Assembly: GCA_019188255.1 (NCBI GenBank)
Contig: JAETXT010000005.1
Span: 3,100,001-3,164,000, forward strand
Direction of reading: 5' to 3'
DNA from: Verticillium longisporum
Taxonomy: Eukaryota; Ascomycota; Sordariomycetes; Glomerellales; Plectosphaerellaceae
Length of the DNA stretch: 64,000 nucleotides
This document shows positions 45,981 to 56,892 of the stretch, one piece after another (positions within the stretch are counted from its first letter, which is position 1; every line of letters starts with the position of its first letter). A program made the position numbers and the translations under genes. The notes under the pieces are model-generated. The model had not been told where the DNA came from. It was given only the letters and a program-made list of their open reading frames with translations, and searched no databases.

Positions 45981-47362
45981 ATGGCCTCGCAATCCAGCAT
46001 CAGCGGCGGCAGCGGTGGACCCTCAAAGCCGAGCGAACTCTCCAAGCGGCTCGACTTGGATGGTCATGATCTACCCCCCTCACCTGCTCCATCCAGCCCT
46101 CGCAACGGTCGTCGCCGTTACGCACTGGCCACGGAGCTTGTATATACCGAAACCAATGACCAGTATGGCTCCTCCAGCATTCCCATCTATCAGTCGGCCA
46201 CTTTCAAGCAGTCTTCCGCCCGGGGCGGCAACAGCGAGTATGACTACACTCGGTCTGGCAACCCCACTCGGACCCATCTTGAGCGCCACATGGCTAAGAT
46301 CATGAATGCCTCACGTGCCCTCGCTGTTGGCTCGGGTATGGGTGCACTGGACGTCATTACCCGCCTTCTTCGGCCCGGCGACGAAGTTATCACCGGCGAC
46401 GATCTGTACGGTGGCACCAACCGCTTGCTTGCGTACCTATCCTCCAACCAGGGTATTGTGGTGCACCACGTCAATACCACCACTGTCGATGCAGTGCGCG
46501 ACGTCGTATCGGACAAGACGGCCATGGTGCTCCTCGAGACCCCGACGAATCCTCTGATCAAGGTCATTGACATACTTTCGATCGCGAGGGTGGTACACGA
46601 AGTCAATGATAAGGCGCTTGTCGTCGTCGACAACACCATGCTCTCCCCATGCTATGCAACCCCTGGATCTTGGCGCCGATATTGTTTACGAATCCGGCAC
46701 CAAGTATTTGTCGGGCCATCACGATATCATGGCCGGTATCATTGGTGTCAACGATGCCGCAGTCGCCGACAAACTATACTTCACCATCAACGCCAGTGGC
46801 TGTGGATTGTCGCCCAACGACTCCTTCCTATTGATGAGAGGTGTCAAGACCCTGGCTATCCGAATGGAGAAGCAGCAATCGAACGCGCAGCAGATTGCCG
46901 AGTTTCTCGAGAATCACGGCTTTCGTGTGCGTTATCCCGGCCTCAAATCTCACCCTCAGTACGATCTGCATTGGTCGATGGCTCGCGGTGCTGGAGCAGT
47001 GCTGTCCTTTGAGACGGGCGACGCCTCACTGTCCGAAAGGATCGTGGAGGCTGCTCGCCTCTGGGGTATCAGCGTGAGCTTCGGCTGCGTTAACAGCTTG
47101 ATCAGTATGCCTTGCCAGATGAGTCACGCGAGTATTGATGCCAAGACCCGCAAAGAGCGACAAATGCCCGAAGACATCATTAGACTCTGTGTCGGAATTG
47201 AAGATGTTGAGGATCTCATCGATGATCTGTCCCGCGCTGTAAGTTGTTCACTGCAGGCAATTGACCAAGCAATATGAGCAAGCTAACAGAACCCAGTTGG
47301 TCCAAGCCGGAGCCGTTACTGTGACGCTGGAGGGGATCCAAGCAAACCCAGTGGCGGCATAG
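45981..47362 (+). CDS. STR3: Cystathionine beta-lyase, with two adjacent frame breaks
   Basis: Exons 45981-47238 and 47297-47362 encode 441 residues if two bases are restored. This PLP enzyme cleaves cystathionine to homocysteine, pyruvate and ammonia in methionine synthesis (Neurospora met-2). Family blocks are YGSSSIPIYQSATFKQ, YDYTRSGNPTRTHLERHMAK, ETPTNPLIKVIDI and YESGTKYLSGHHDIMAG, whose Lys binds PLP. The C terminus is conserved (FGCVNSLISMPCQMSHASI). Between DNTMLSP and LDLGADI the frame shifts twice within 20 bases, at C4 runs 46645-46648 and 46660-46663. One extra C in each gives the family sequence NTMLSPMLCNPLDLGADIVY exactly. An under-called homopolymer is far more likely than a double mutation. 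Confidence 0.94.
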
Positions 47363-47845
47363 ATGGATCATGGAGAAGTCATCATTACAAAGATCGAATT
47401 CCGGCTGCTGTATGAGATTGGACAAGGGACTATTCACTAGCTGACTTTCCAGCCAGCCAGCGGGAGCTGAATCGGCTTTCGCCAGGTAGCCAACAAAAAG
47501 CATCGAGGGCAAACAGGTTGATAATAGAAGTCAACGCCAGCATGCCATGCGTTGTTTGTTTGTGTCGTAAGAATTGAAATTTCAAAGTGAAGGCCGACCA
47601 AAGCCGATCAAGATAGTGACACTAGCAACATTAGTACGCAGGGGTGACAATCAACCATGACGTCTATCGTCGATGATGTGTAGGCCTTGCTGATAGACGT
47701 AAATATGATCAGTTCTTACAAAAAGGTACGGTTATATTATCCACGTATAACTATGCCAACAAGCCTTACATAATATTGCTCACCCGATAAACGAGCATCC
47801 GAACAACTCCTAAAAGACGCGTTTTCCTGGAGAGCAAGAGAAGCT
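47363..47845. other. Convergent intergenic region, cystathionine beta-lyase / TMS1
   Basis: About 480 bp, A/T-richer than its surroundings, with the two 3' untranslated regions. Nothing else was recognised. Confidence 0.5.
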
Positions 47846-49384
47846 CTATGAAAAATCAAAGCGATCGGGCAGAATGACAGGGGCTACAAGGGTCCAGGTA
47901 TACAAAGCATAGCAAACCCAAGCGCTGACGATCTTGATCCAGCTCGCAAAGTAGGTGCGTCCAACAGGAGCAAAATCGCCATCCTGCTTCGACTGATCGA
48001 AGCTCATCGCCAGTAATGTAGCAATCCAGGCAGTAGCAAGGAAAAAGATGATGTGGAAGACGCTATAGTTGTACTGCGTCTGCGTTCTCTCGTCATCGCC
48101 AGGTGACTTGTTGCCGGCATCGCTCTCGTCATCAGATAGAAGGGCGTCTGCTGGAAGACTCCCTTCCTCAACTGCGCGACGCAGGGCCTCGGCACGCATC
48201 TCGCGGCGAGCGCCAGGTTGCTGGGTAACAAGATCGTGCTCATCATCCTCGGGAAGCCGGATCGCGCCATTGGACCCCATACCAAGGCTCTGAGTGGCAG
48301 CGCGCGTAGTAGTATAAGCAACGGTAAGCATCGTAACGATTGCGCCTATGACGATCGATGTTGTCCGGGTTCCCTGGGCCCGGATCAGAGGGTTGCATTG
48401 TCTATCGTCGGGTTCCATAGACACAGCGGACATGGTCAGATATGTGCAGTACACTGCCACCATCGCTGCTTGAGCGAGACCAGCCTTGGGGTTATACTCC
48501 TGGACTGTCGGATTGACGGAGATGAACGAAGTGACGAGCCAGAAAATGAGGTTGATGGTAATGGCAGCCTGGTTCATTGCACAGCCACGCTTGGCGAAGA
48601 ATATGTACATGACAATAGTCATGGCGAGGGATGCGACGTACATGCCCAGGGTTGAACCGATAAGGACAGTTCTCCAGACCTTTGATTCGGTGTTTTCGAT
48701 TTGCTCAAGGCAGTATTCAGCCCAGTTGTGCGCGAGGTCGACAAGTAGAATCAAGCCAAGTACGAGGAATAGCATGGCAGCAAAGAGCGCGATGTAATTG
48801 CCCCAGACCTGAAAGAACTCATCAGGAATGAGGAACGAGAGAACAATGAGAGCCAGCCATGCGATGACTTTAGGGCCCCAGTATCCATTCTGTAGAGCAG
48901 CGCGTGGGTTCTTGGAGGATGTGATGTTGAAGAGCAGGCCGGCAAAGATGAGATGGAAGAGACCGAGAGCGAAATTGATGCGGTGCATGGCTAACCAACC
49001 ATAACATTGGCCGGTGGGACAGTCGATTTTAACATAGTCGAGTGTGAGGTGTTCGAGTTTCTTGATGGCCCAAGGCGTGAGCATGATCCACGAGAGAATC
49101 GAGTTGACCAGGAGGAGGAGCGCGTAGGCGATGCGGGTGGCGACGCTGGGTAAGAAGGGTAATCAGCGTACATTGCGCGTTGGAGAGAGCGTGATGGAGA
49201 CATACCTGTTGCCACATTTACCGCACGCACTGCACACAGCAGAGCATGTCGCGGCGCCGCAACAGCTAGCAGCGAAAGTGACGACCTAGGTTATGTTAGA
49301 AGGCGAAGGCGACCCGACGTAACAACGACGTACCGAGCCTATGCTGGGTACCGCCATCAGCGGCAAAGAGAGCAAAGCCCCCAT
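47846..49384 (-). CDS. TMS1: Tms1/Serinc family membrane protein
   Basis: Exons 49384-49334, 49285-49206 and 49145-47846 encode 476 residues. The start gives MGALLSLPLMAVPSIGSVVT, then the cysteine-rich SCCGAATCSAVCSACGKCGN that marks the N terminus of Serinc proteins. About ten hydrophobic segments follow, with the conserved CYGWLAMHRINFALGLFHL, NGYWGPKVIAWLALIVLSFL and SVFHIIFFLATAWIATLLAM. A charged loop (DDEHDLVTQQPGARREMRAE) sits before the last spans, as in other fungal homologues. Serinc proteins lie in the vacuolar, endosomal or plasma membrane and are lipid scramblases or serine-lipid carriers by analogy with animal members. The exact fungal role is unsettled. Confidence 0.95.
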
Positions 49385-50066
49385 GACCAAGAGTTGTTGC
49401 TAGTTTGTGGCAACGAGGGGTGTGTGTGTATGTGTGCTTGGAACAGCGTATGTTGGTGCATCAGACAGGAAGCCTCGAAGCCGTTACTGAAGGACGCAGT
49501 CGCTGCGTCACGACGGCTGGGCCGCTCGATATCTCGTTGATCACTGGGTGTCCTTCCATGTGGATTCTGGGGGGTACGACTCCCGGTTCCTATTCGTTGC
49601 TGTCAGGATTATGGAACTCCACGTGACTCCAGGATGTCTTACCTCACCTTCATCAATGCGGCACGACACAGACATGTAGGTACGTCAGCTGCGGTCCTCC
49701 CACTCAGCCGACTGCGGCAGATGCGTCAGTTGTACCTTGCACTGGCTCCGCAGCTGGAGCGAGATAATAGCAACCCGAGTTATGGCACCCCACTAACGGA
49801 AAGGACCGCGTTATCTCTACCCGTGCTCTCTTCATTGTGGCCGACTACAAGTCATCATCGCACGCCAAGCTAATGCCAAACCCGAACGCCAGCAGATATT
49901 GTCTCTCGCAGGTCGACAAGACAGCATCCACAGATGACTACGTTGCGAATTCGCGACGGCTTTCAATCTCGTTCTTCTGGCCCGGCTAGTTGAATTATGT
50001 CCTGAACGAGCCGACCTGGCACCTTCCATTACGATAGTTCGACCCGCATTTCGCTTCACCAACACC
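49385..50066. other. Divergent promoter region, TMS1 / MFS transporter
   Basis: About 680 bp with no recognised coding signal or motif copy beyond a TAGGTACG string near 49677. Confidence 0.5.
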
Positions 50067-51916
50067 ATGACGAACACCTCAAAACATGCGCAGCTCAATC
50101 AAGCTCGCGTAGTCGCTAGCATCGCAGCGACGGTTATTTCTCTTGCATGCGGTACCAATGTGAGCGCTCAAAAACCGGGATCCCTGCCCGTTCTATCCTG
50201 TCTTCGAGCTGACCTTCACCTTCTCTCAGTACGTCTATTCAGCATGGGCTCCCCAGTTCGCCGACCGGCTCAAACTATCGTCTACGCAAAGTAATTTGAT
50301 AGGTCTTTCTGGGAATCTGGGAATGTACTCTCTCGGCGTACCCATAGGCATCTTCGTCGATACCAAAGGCCCACGCCCTGCAGTCATCGCCGGCGCTATA
50401 CTACTGGCATCAGGCTATTTTCCGTTGCACCAGGCTTTCGATCATGCAGCTGGTTCTGTTCCCCTGCTTTGCTTTTTCTCGTATCTCACGGGTCTCGGAG
50501 GCTGCATGGCCTTCGCCGCGGCTGTCAAGACGTCTGCCCTCAACTGGCCACATCACCGTGGCACCGCAACAGCATTCCCCCTGGCCGCCTTCGGCCTAAG
50601 TGCGTTCTTCTTCTCCTTATTCGGGAGTGTTTTCTTCCCCGGAAACACAAGTGCTTTTCTAGCCACCCTTGCTATTGGTACATTTGGTTTACCGTTCGTC
50701 GGTTTCTTCTTCCTTCGCGTGCTACCTCCTACCGGATACCGCCCAGTCGCACGTCCAGATCCTCTACTGGGGTCTCAAGAGCTTTACAGGACCGAATCTG
50801 AAGAGGCAAAGCACCAAGCCACGCACCACGCACACAATACTTCTCGTTTCGAACCCGGTACGTCACCTAGCACAAGTAGCCCCAGCGGCACAGCCAATCC
50901 GTTTCACGGTGGGAATGTCCGAGGTACCGAAGCTACCCATGGGCAGGACGAAGAACATGGCCTACCTGACTCGTCTGACGACCTCGAACCTGATGAGACC
51001 TCATCTTTGGTATCGAGTGCATCATCAATGCCCGGAGACGTTGTTGTGCAGAGCAGTGTTGATTTGGATCGTTCTCATCGTATAGATATTCGTGGTTGGC
51101 AGTTGTTGCGCATGATCGACTTTTGGCAATTATTCTGTGTCATGGGTATTCTCACCGGGATTGGTCTGATGACCATCAAGTATGTTCCCCTGATACAGCG
51201 GCTCAGTTGGCCACCACTCTTTTTCCAATATGGCTGACAAATTCTACAGCAACATTGGGCATACTGTTAATGCCCTGTGGCGCCACTGGGATGACACCGT
51301 CGACGAAAACTTTCTCATTACTCACCAACAGCTGCACGTCTCCATATTGTCGATCTGCAGCTTTACGGGACGGCTTCTCAGCGGTGAGTTGCATGAAATT
51401 CCATGACCCATGATTGTCCTTGAGCTCATACTTGTAGGCGTCGGTTCCGACATCATAGTCAAGGTACTCCGTGGCAGCCGCGTCTGGTGTCTCGTCATAT
51501 CCAGTCTGATCTTCTCCATGGCGCAAATTTGCGCATTGAGCATAGAGAATCCGCACTTGCTGGGTTTTGTATCCGGTCTATCTGGCCTCGCATACGGTAT
51601 CCTGTTCGGTGTCTTCCCTTCAATCGTCGCTGAGACCTTTGGCATTCATGGGCTCAGTCAAAATTGGGGTCTAATGACACTTTCGCCCGTCATCTCGGGC
51701 AATGTCTTCAACCTCTTTTACGGGTCTGTATTTGATCAACACAGTGTAATCGGTCCTGGCGGAGAGCGTATTTGTCATGATGGCCGTGGGTGTTACCAGG
51801 CCGCCTACTTGGTCACACTGGGTGCCTGCGCATTAGGAACTGTTACAACGCTGTGGGTCATTCGCCATCAACATGTTACATGGGCCAAAGAGGACAAGGG
51901 GGAGCAGGAGGACTAA
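50067..51916 (+). CDS. MCH1: MFS transporter, Mch1/nodulin-like group
   Basis: Exons 50067-50159, 50230-51179, 51250-51383 and 51438-51916 encode 551 residues. The frame is closed at every junction. The protein has roughly twelve spans in two halves, with a hydrophilic central loop of about 120 residues (from RPDPLLGSQELYRTESEEAK to VQSSVDLDRSHRIDIRGW). Typical blocks are CGTNYVYSAWAPQFADRLKL (formed across the first splice), GNLGMYSLGVPIGIFVDTKG, YLTGLGGCMAFAAAVKTSAL, and INNIGHTVNALW. This is the layout of the Mch1/nodulin-like major facilitator group. Yeast Mch1 is vacuolar and was named by likeness to monocarboxylate carriers; no substrate is established, so none is given here. Confidence 0.88.
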
Positions 51917-52542
51917 GTGTGTTTTTCTTCCAGACGTGTATATATACGGACGCAAATAGACGGCATAGACATGAACATACACACACGATCATCCGGATTT
52001 GTTGACGCGTTGTATTGGTCCTACTCCTTCCTAGATCCGCCTACCGCGCTCCTTTCCTCTCACTCTATCCGCTTTCATAACAAGTGCTCCATTAATGCGC
52101 AGTCGTGTGGAGAACTGGCAAGTACCTCCTCTGAAACTCAATGTGCCGCGCTAATCACTGCGAATCTAAGAGAACCTTGCTCATGGTTGTCCCTCCTGCT
52201 CGTCCCTATGTATGATCCTTTGAAGTGAAATGCACGAAAACTCCGAACTAATGCCTGTTACCCTTGTAAACCATCCAGCGCCGCCGCTGCTCCTGCAAGT
52301 ATTATCTCTGAGTTATCTGTACAGCCAGAATAGAGCTCGAAAGGCAATATATTCCATGACCCGAGAAAATAAATGGTAGCGCAAAAGAAAAACAAAACAG
52401 AACCACCGTACAACAACGAGTTCTTCCCTTGCAGGACGCTGTCCACGGCCAGATAGGCGTGCTAAGTGACCTCTTTCAGCCCAGAAATAACAAACGCAAT
52501 GAATCCGCCCGCCGCTTGTTGACACGAATACCGAGTGCTCTT
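51917..52542. other. Convergent intergenic region, MFS transporter / BST1
   Basis: About 630 bp with the two 3' untranslated regions. No coding signal was recognised. Confidence 0.5.
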
Positions 52543-55500
52543 TTACGGACGCTTGCTGCCTTTTGCATCGAATGATTCGCGACTGTCAAACAAAGAGTTC
52601 ACTCCAGTGAGGGACCAGCCATCCGATGTCGAATGAATGACAACCAACCAAACAGCAACAAGATTGACCAGATAATGCAGCATGTATGCATATGATATGC
52701 CGTAAATGGCGGCATAGATAGCAGTGCTGAACAGGAAAATACTTGTCAAGTGCTTTGTCCTGCCTGCTAACCGAGGCACCATTTTGCCGGCTGTCAAGTT
52801 CTCGACCAGGAGAATGAAAGGCATAATAGAGAGAACGTTGTGGTGCGAAGAGAAAGGGGTGAGCCAGTGAATTGCGAGGTTGCGTATCCAAACGGCAAGT
52901 ATGGGTAAGTTGATCGGTAACACCCATAGCATGAGAAGCAGGATCGAATGGGCGTAATTGTAAAAGTCATGACTTGCGGTCGACCCAATTTCATTAGTGA
53001 TTCGAAGAGCGCGGACCGTGGTGAATAATTGAACCAGGCACGCGACCAGGTACGCAAATTGGTAGGGTATGAAGGTCGACACCAAGAAGAGAAGCACAGC
53101 AGTGGTAATCATGCGCCGCCTAGGAGATGATGGAACAAATGCTGACGTCGACGCTCGACGACGACCATCCTGTCTTTGCCAAAGTGGGCGTGCCATGGTG
53201 TACCCATAAAGCAAACCAAGTATGTGTGTCAGAGCGACGGTGGCGAGGTGTATAGCCACACATACACCGATGCAGACAACGCCGATAAGAGGCACTAGGA
53301 ACCAAAAAAGAGTCCCGCGTGCCAGTCAATAGGTCATTGCTGTGGAAGTCGGTTGTGGGAGCATTTGCATCCCAGGTGTCCCACAATATGCCTGTGACGG
53401 ACGTCTCGGATCCTCTCAGTGATAACGAGAGGAGTGTAAGGAGAGCAAAACCAATGGCAAAGATTGCTTCAGGCAGCTGTCAAGGCTATCTGAGAAGGAG
53501 ATGAACACGCCAGTGGAGTCATAAACCCGAAATTGCTTCCGAAGCACCAGGGACACTATAAGGAGTGGGAAAGCAGCAAAGACGGTTCGATATCGGATGA
53601 CAAGCTTTCCCAAGCTGCCCAAAATGTCCACAGTAAGCCGAATCTCAAGGCTAGACTCGCAGGTTGGGTCAGTCCAGATTTGAAGGCTAAGACCTTGGTC
53701 ATTGGCGCTAGATGGTGTCAAGGGAGGCGGCAAAAAGGTGCAGCGCCGTGCATGCTCAAGTCTACTCTTCGCGCGTTGACGTAGAATCTTGACTCGTGAG
53801 GGTGGGCAAGATATTGTCTGATCATTGGCGAAAACAGAAGCCGTTTGCTGCTGCACGCTGGACTGTGGATTTCGAGATGAAGGGCGACAAGGCTCGACTT
53901 AAGATTTGGGAATTGGACCTCAGCAGTCATCGGACGATCTCCAGGCAGTGTCATTGTCAGGCCAAGGGCTGCCAGTCGCCCGGCGCCCACGGTTTGTATT
54001 CTCTTGGCTTGAGTTTCGCTGCTAAAGTCGGCCACAACAAAGGCACTGGTAGGTTTGACGGCTTTGTCAATGACCGCAACATAGAGGTACTCAGCAATGT
54101 CCTCCATGTCATACTGTAGGAAGATAAATGGGAGATGCCCTTGGCCAGTTTTGGACACGAATGGCTGAGTCGTGAAATCGGTGGATGCTGGAAGAAGTAT
54201 TTGGTCGGCTGCCGCATTCTTGCACAACAATTTGACAGCGTCAACCCGATCGTTCGACGGTCCAAGCTTTAGGTGTACAAGCTCCGGGCTTTGAAGGGAC
54301 TGGTGGCCAGCAGGGCTGCAAAATAGTACCTCAAGAGTACCATGCTCGCCGGGGAGTCCAGAGGATTGTTCGTGAGCAGGTTGAATTGTATGCCATTTGA
54401 TAGTCGGTCAGACGGTATGCGAAGCAAGTGAGCCTCTAGTTCCGGCTTTCCACCCAAGTCTCGAAGTACCAATTGCTCTCCATGTGCTGCGCTGGCGAGG
54501 ACATCGTCTCCAACGGTAAGAAGTGTTGTGGGTTCATTGTTAGACAGCACCTTCTCTGCAGACGTTTCCATACCAGTCAGGAAGCGTTTCTTGAACATTC
54601 GCATCCTCTCGGCTCTCGGCTTAGTCTGTGATGGCCGACGAGCATCGATAACGTCAAAGATCGCACGTGTGAGAACTTTTCTGAATTGATCGCACCAGAG
54701 AATAGCTTGGTGATCCATGCTTGTCCAAACAGTGGGTATTCCAGTGGTGAAGACTGTGAAGCCATTTGTTTCTGGGACGAGAGATTCAATATTGGCATAA
54801 TCGGAAGGTACGACGGTGTCCAAGCCGCCGCCAGCAATAGACACAAGGGTTACGTGCCATAGGGGTTGTCGTTTGCCCATTTTTGGGCGTAGGCTTGACG
54901 CCAGTAATTATTGATGTCGTTGTAGATGCTGACAATTTGGCCATCGAAAGTAACCGGGGCGCGTGCGTGTGGAGCAGACATGGTGATGATGGTGTTGATT
55001 GAGTTGGACTGATAATTGGGCATGGTAAGCATGGTACGAGCAACTATGCCCCCCATAGAGTGCCCAAGTATCAAGACCGAGGTCGGCTCGGGCAAGTCAA
55101 CGCCCCTCGAGGTCATCCTAGGATCCTGGTAAAGCGCCAAAATGAATCGTATGGCTTCATTCAAGTAATCAGCCTGGTCGAGCATAGTCTGACCGTGGAA
55201 GGCCGTGATGTCTTCATTGAAATCGACTGTAAAGAAATCCAATGGGCGCACGCCTCTGGCCGTCGTGTCTGGATCTTGTTGCAAAGCATCGTGAAAGTAA
55301 TTGGCTGCTTCAGCGGCAACAGGTCGAACCTGCTTATAGCTACCGGCATTGCCGGGTATGAAAAGAACGGGTGCGCCTCGGAGCTAAGAAACATAAAATG
55401 ATTAGACTGCAAGAACGAAAGTGAAATGCGACAAGGCTGGCCTGAAATGGGAATTACCTTGTTGTTCGTGTCTATGCCCTGCTCCCGATAGAGGTACAAC

Positions 55501-56105
55501 GAGTACTTCGTCGCGAAACGGGTATGTTCTGTATCGAATTCATGCAGGCGTACGTATGAGGGCCGCATATATGACATGCGACAGCCCTTTTCCTCCACTT
55601 GGCGAGACCAGGAGGAGTCCACGATAGCATATAGTAGAGTGATGCCCAGCACAGCAGTCATAAACGCCATCAGGGTAACGGAGAAGGGGCTGCGCAGTGC
55701 CGCTCGATATTCGTGTTGTTGTGAAGCGTCATGCTTGCCATCCGCAGACGCAGCGTCGTGTCTCATGGCTTCTGCGCATTTGCCGCCAGGTGGGCGATCC
55801 GGCGAAGTTGAAGTGAGGGAGGGTGGCTGATGTGTTGAGATGGATGGTGTCCGGTTGGAGCTGTCGCCCGCCGGCTGTGGGGTATCTGACTTCCAATTGA
55901 AGCTCGCAGGTCGCCGGGCACTGATCGGCAAGGGAGTGACAGTGTTGTGTCGCTCGTTCGAGCGTGAACTTGCGTCGGGACCGGGCTGGGCATCGTGCTC
56001 GAAGTCGGATCGTGGCCGATTGAGGAACGAGGCGTCTTCGACTACCAGTGCCTTGCGGGACGGTTCGACGCTGTCCTCGCTGGACGCGGATGAACGCCCC
56101 TTCAT
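52543..56105 (-). CDS. BST1: GPI inositol-deacylase Bst1/PGAP1, with five frame breaks
   Basis: Exon 1 is 56105-55458 and exon 2 is 55383-52543. Adding six bases at five places makes exon 2 949 codons including stop and the protein 1164 residues, so the phase closes. The N terminus is a cytosolic Ser/Pro-rich region and one membrane span (SPFSVTLMAFMTAVLGITLL). The lumenal hydrolase domain has the conserved VLFIPGNAGSYKQVRPVAAE and the lipase nucleophile loop LILGHSMGG (Ser about 325), with HVTLVSIAGGGLDTVVPSDY and FTTGIPTVWTSMDHQAILWC after it. The C terminus has several spans, as expected. Bst1 removes the inositol acyl chain from GPI anchors in the ER. The breaks are at plus-strand runs 54862-54865 (G4), 54272-54273, 53732-53736 (A5), 53447-53450 (A4) and 53304-53309 (A6, two bases). 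The start at 56105 (MKGRSSASSED) is chosen by analogy; in-frame ATGs exist upstream. Confidence 0.88.
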
Positions 56106-56892
56106 CGGGCCGGTAAGTCTCACTGCGCTATGCCCTTGCAAGCAGAGGCCTACTACGGCGTCGGACGAAAGGTGTTGGCGATTGTTGGGAGGTATGCCGA
56201 CAGTTCTTTGCTTCGGCAAGAAGGGGGTAGGAGCTTGAAAAGCCTCCTGGCAAAGGAGATAGGTAGGTAGAAAGTTCCACCGTAGACGCATAAGCTTGTA
56301 CATGCAACAGCTAGGTAGTAGGTATCCCGCTGTAGCAGCAACCACCGTCCAGGTACCCCGGCAAATGATGTGCTAGTGCATGCACTTCTGAGGTACCTTG
56401 GTGCACAGGCCCATGTTGTTTTTTAAGTCGTGGGGGTCCACGGCGTCTCTGAGTGTTGGCAGGGGCCCGATACTGGATCCTAACAGTCTTGGCTGCTAGT
56501 GCAGGATTTCCTCCTCGCAAGTGGAGCAGCTACTACGGTACTCCTTTACTGATCGGCACTCCCAAACAGAGAGCGACTCCGAAACAGTACCAGCCTCTAT
56601 GTACCTCTCGCGGCTGTGTGCCTGGTGCCAGGGTGGGTCGTAGTTACTCACGCGTCGCTCATGTCATGTTCCGCGAGTTTCCTCCAACTATCTACGAGAG
56701 ATGGTGCCAATAGGTTGAATACCACGCTGTCTGATACCCATTTATGTCCTGAACACTCATCATATACCTTATTTGCCCTTTTCGTACAGCCTGAAGTGCA
56801 GCAGAGGGGGCCTCCCAGCTAACGGATAGGCCTCTGCCCAAGTGAGTGTGTGAGCTACACCGATAGCTCCAGTGCCGCATACGCCGCTTGCC
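56106..56892. other. Divergent promoter region, BST1 / PMS1
   Basis: About 790 bp of shared upstream region. One ATAGGTAGGTAG copy of the dispersed motif lies near 56258-56271. An in-frame upstream extension of BST1 is possible here but looks unlike protein. Confidence 0.5.
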
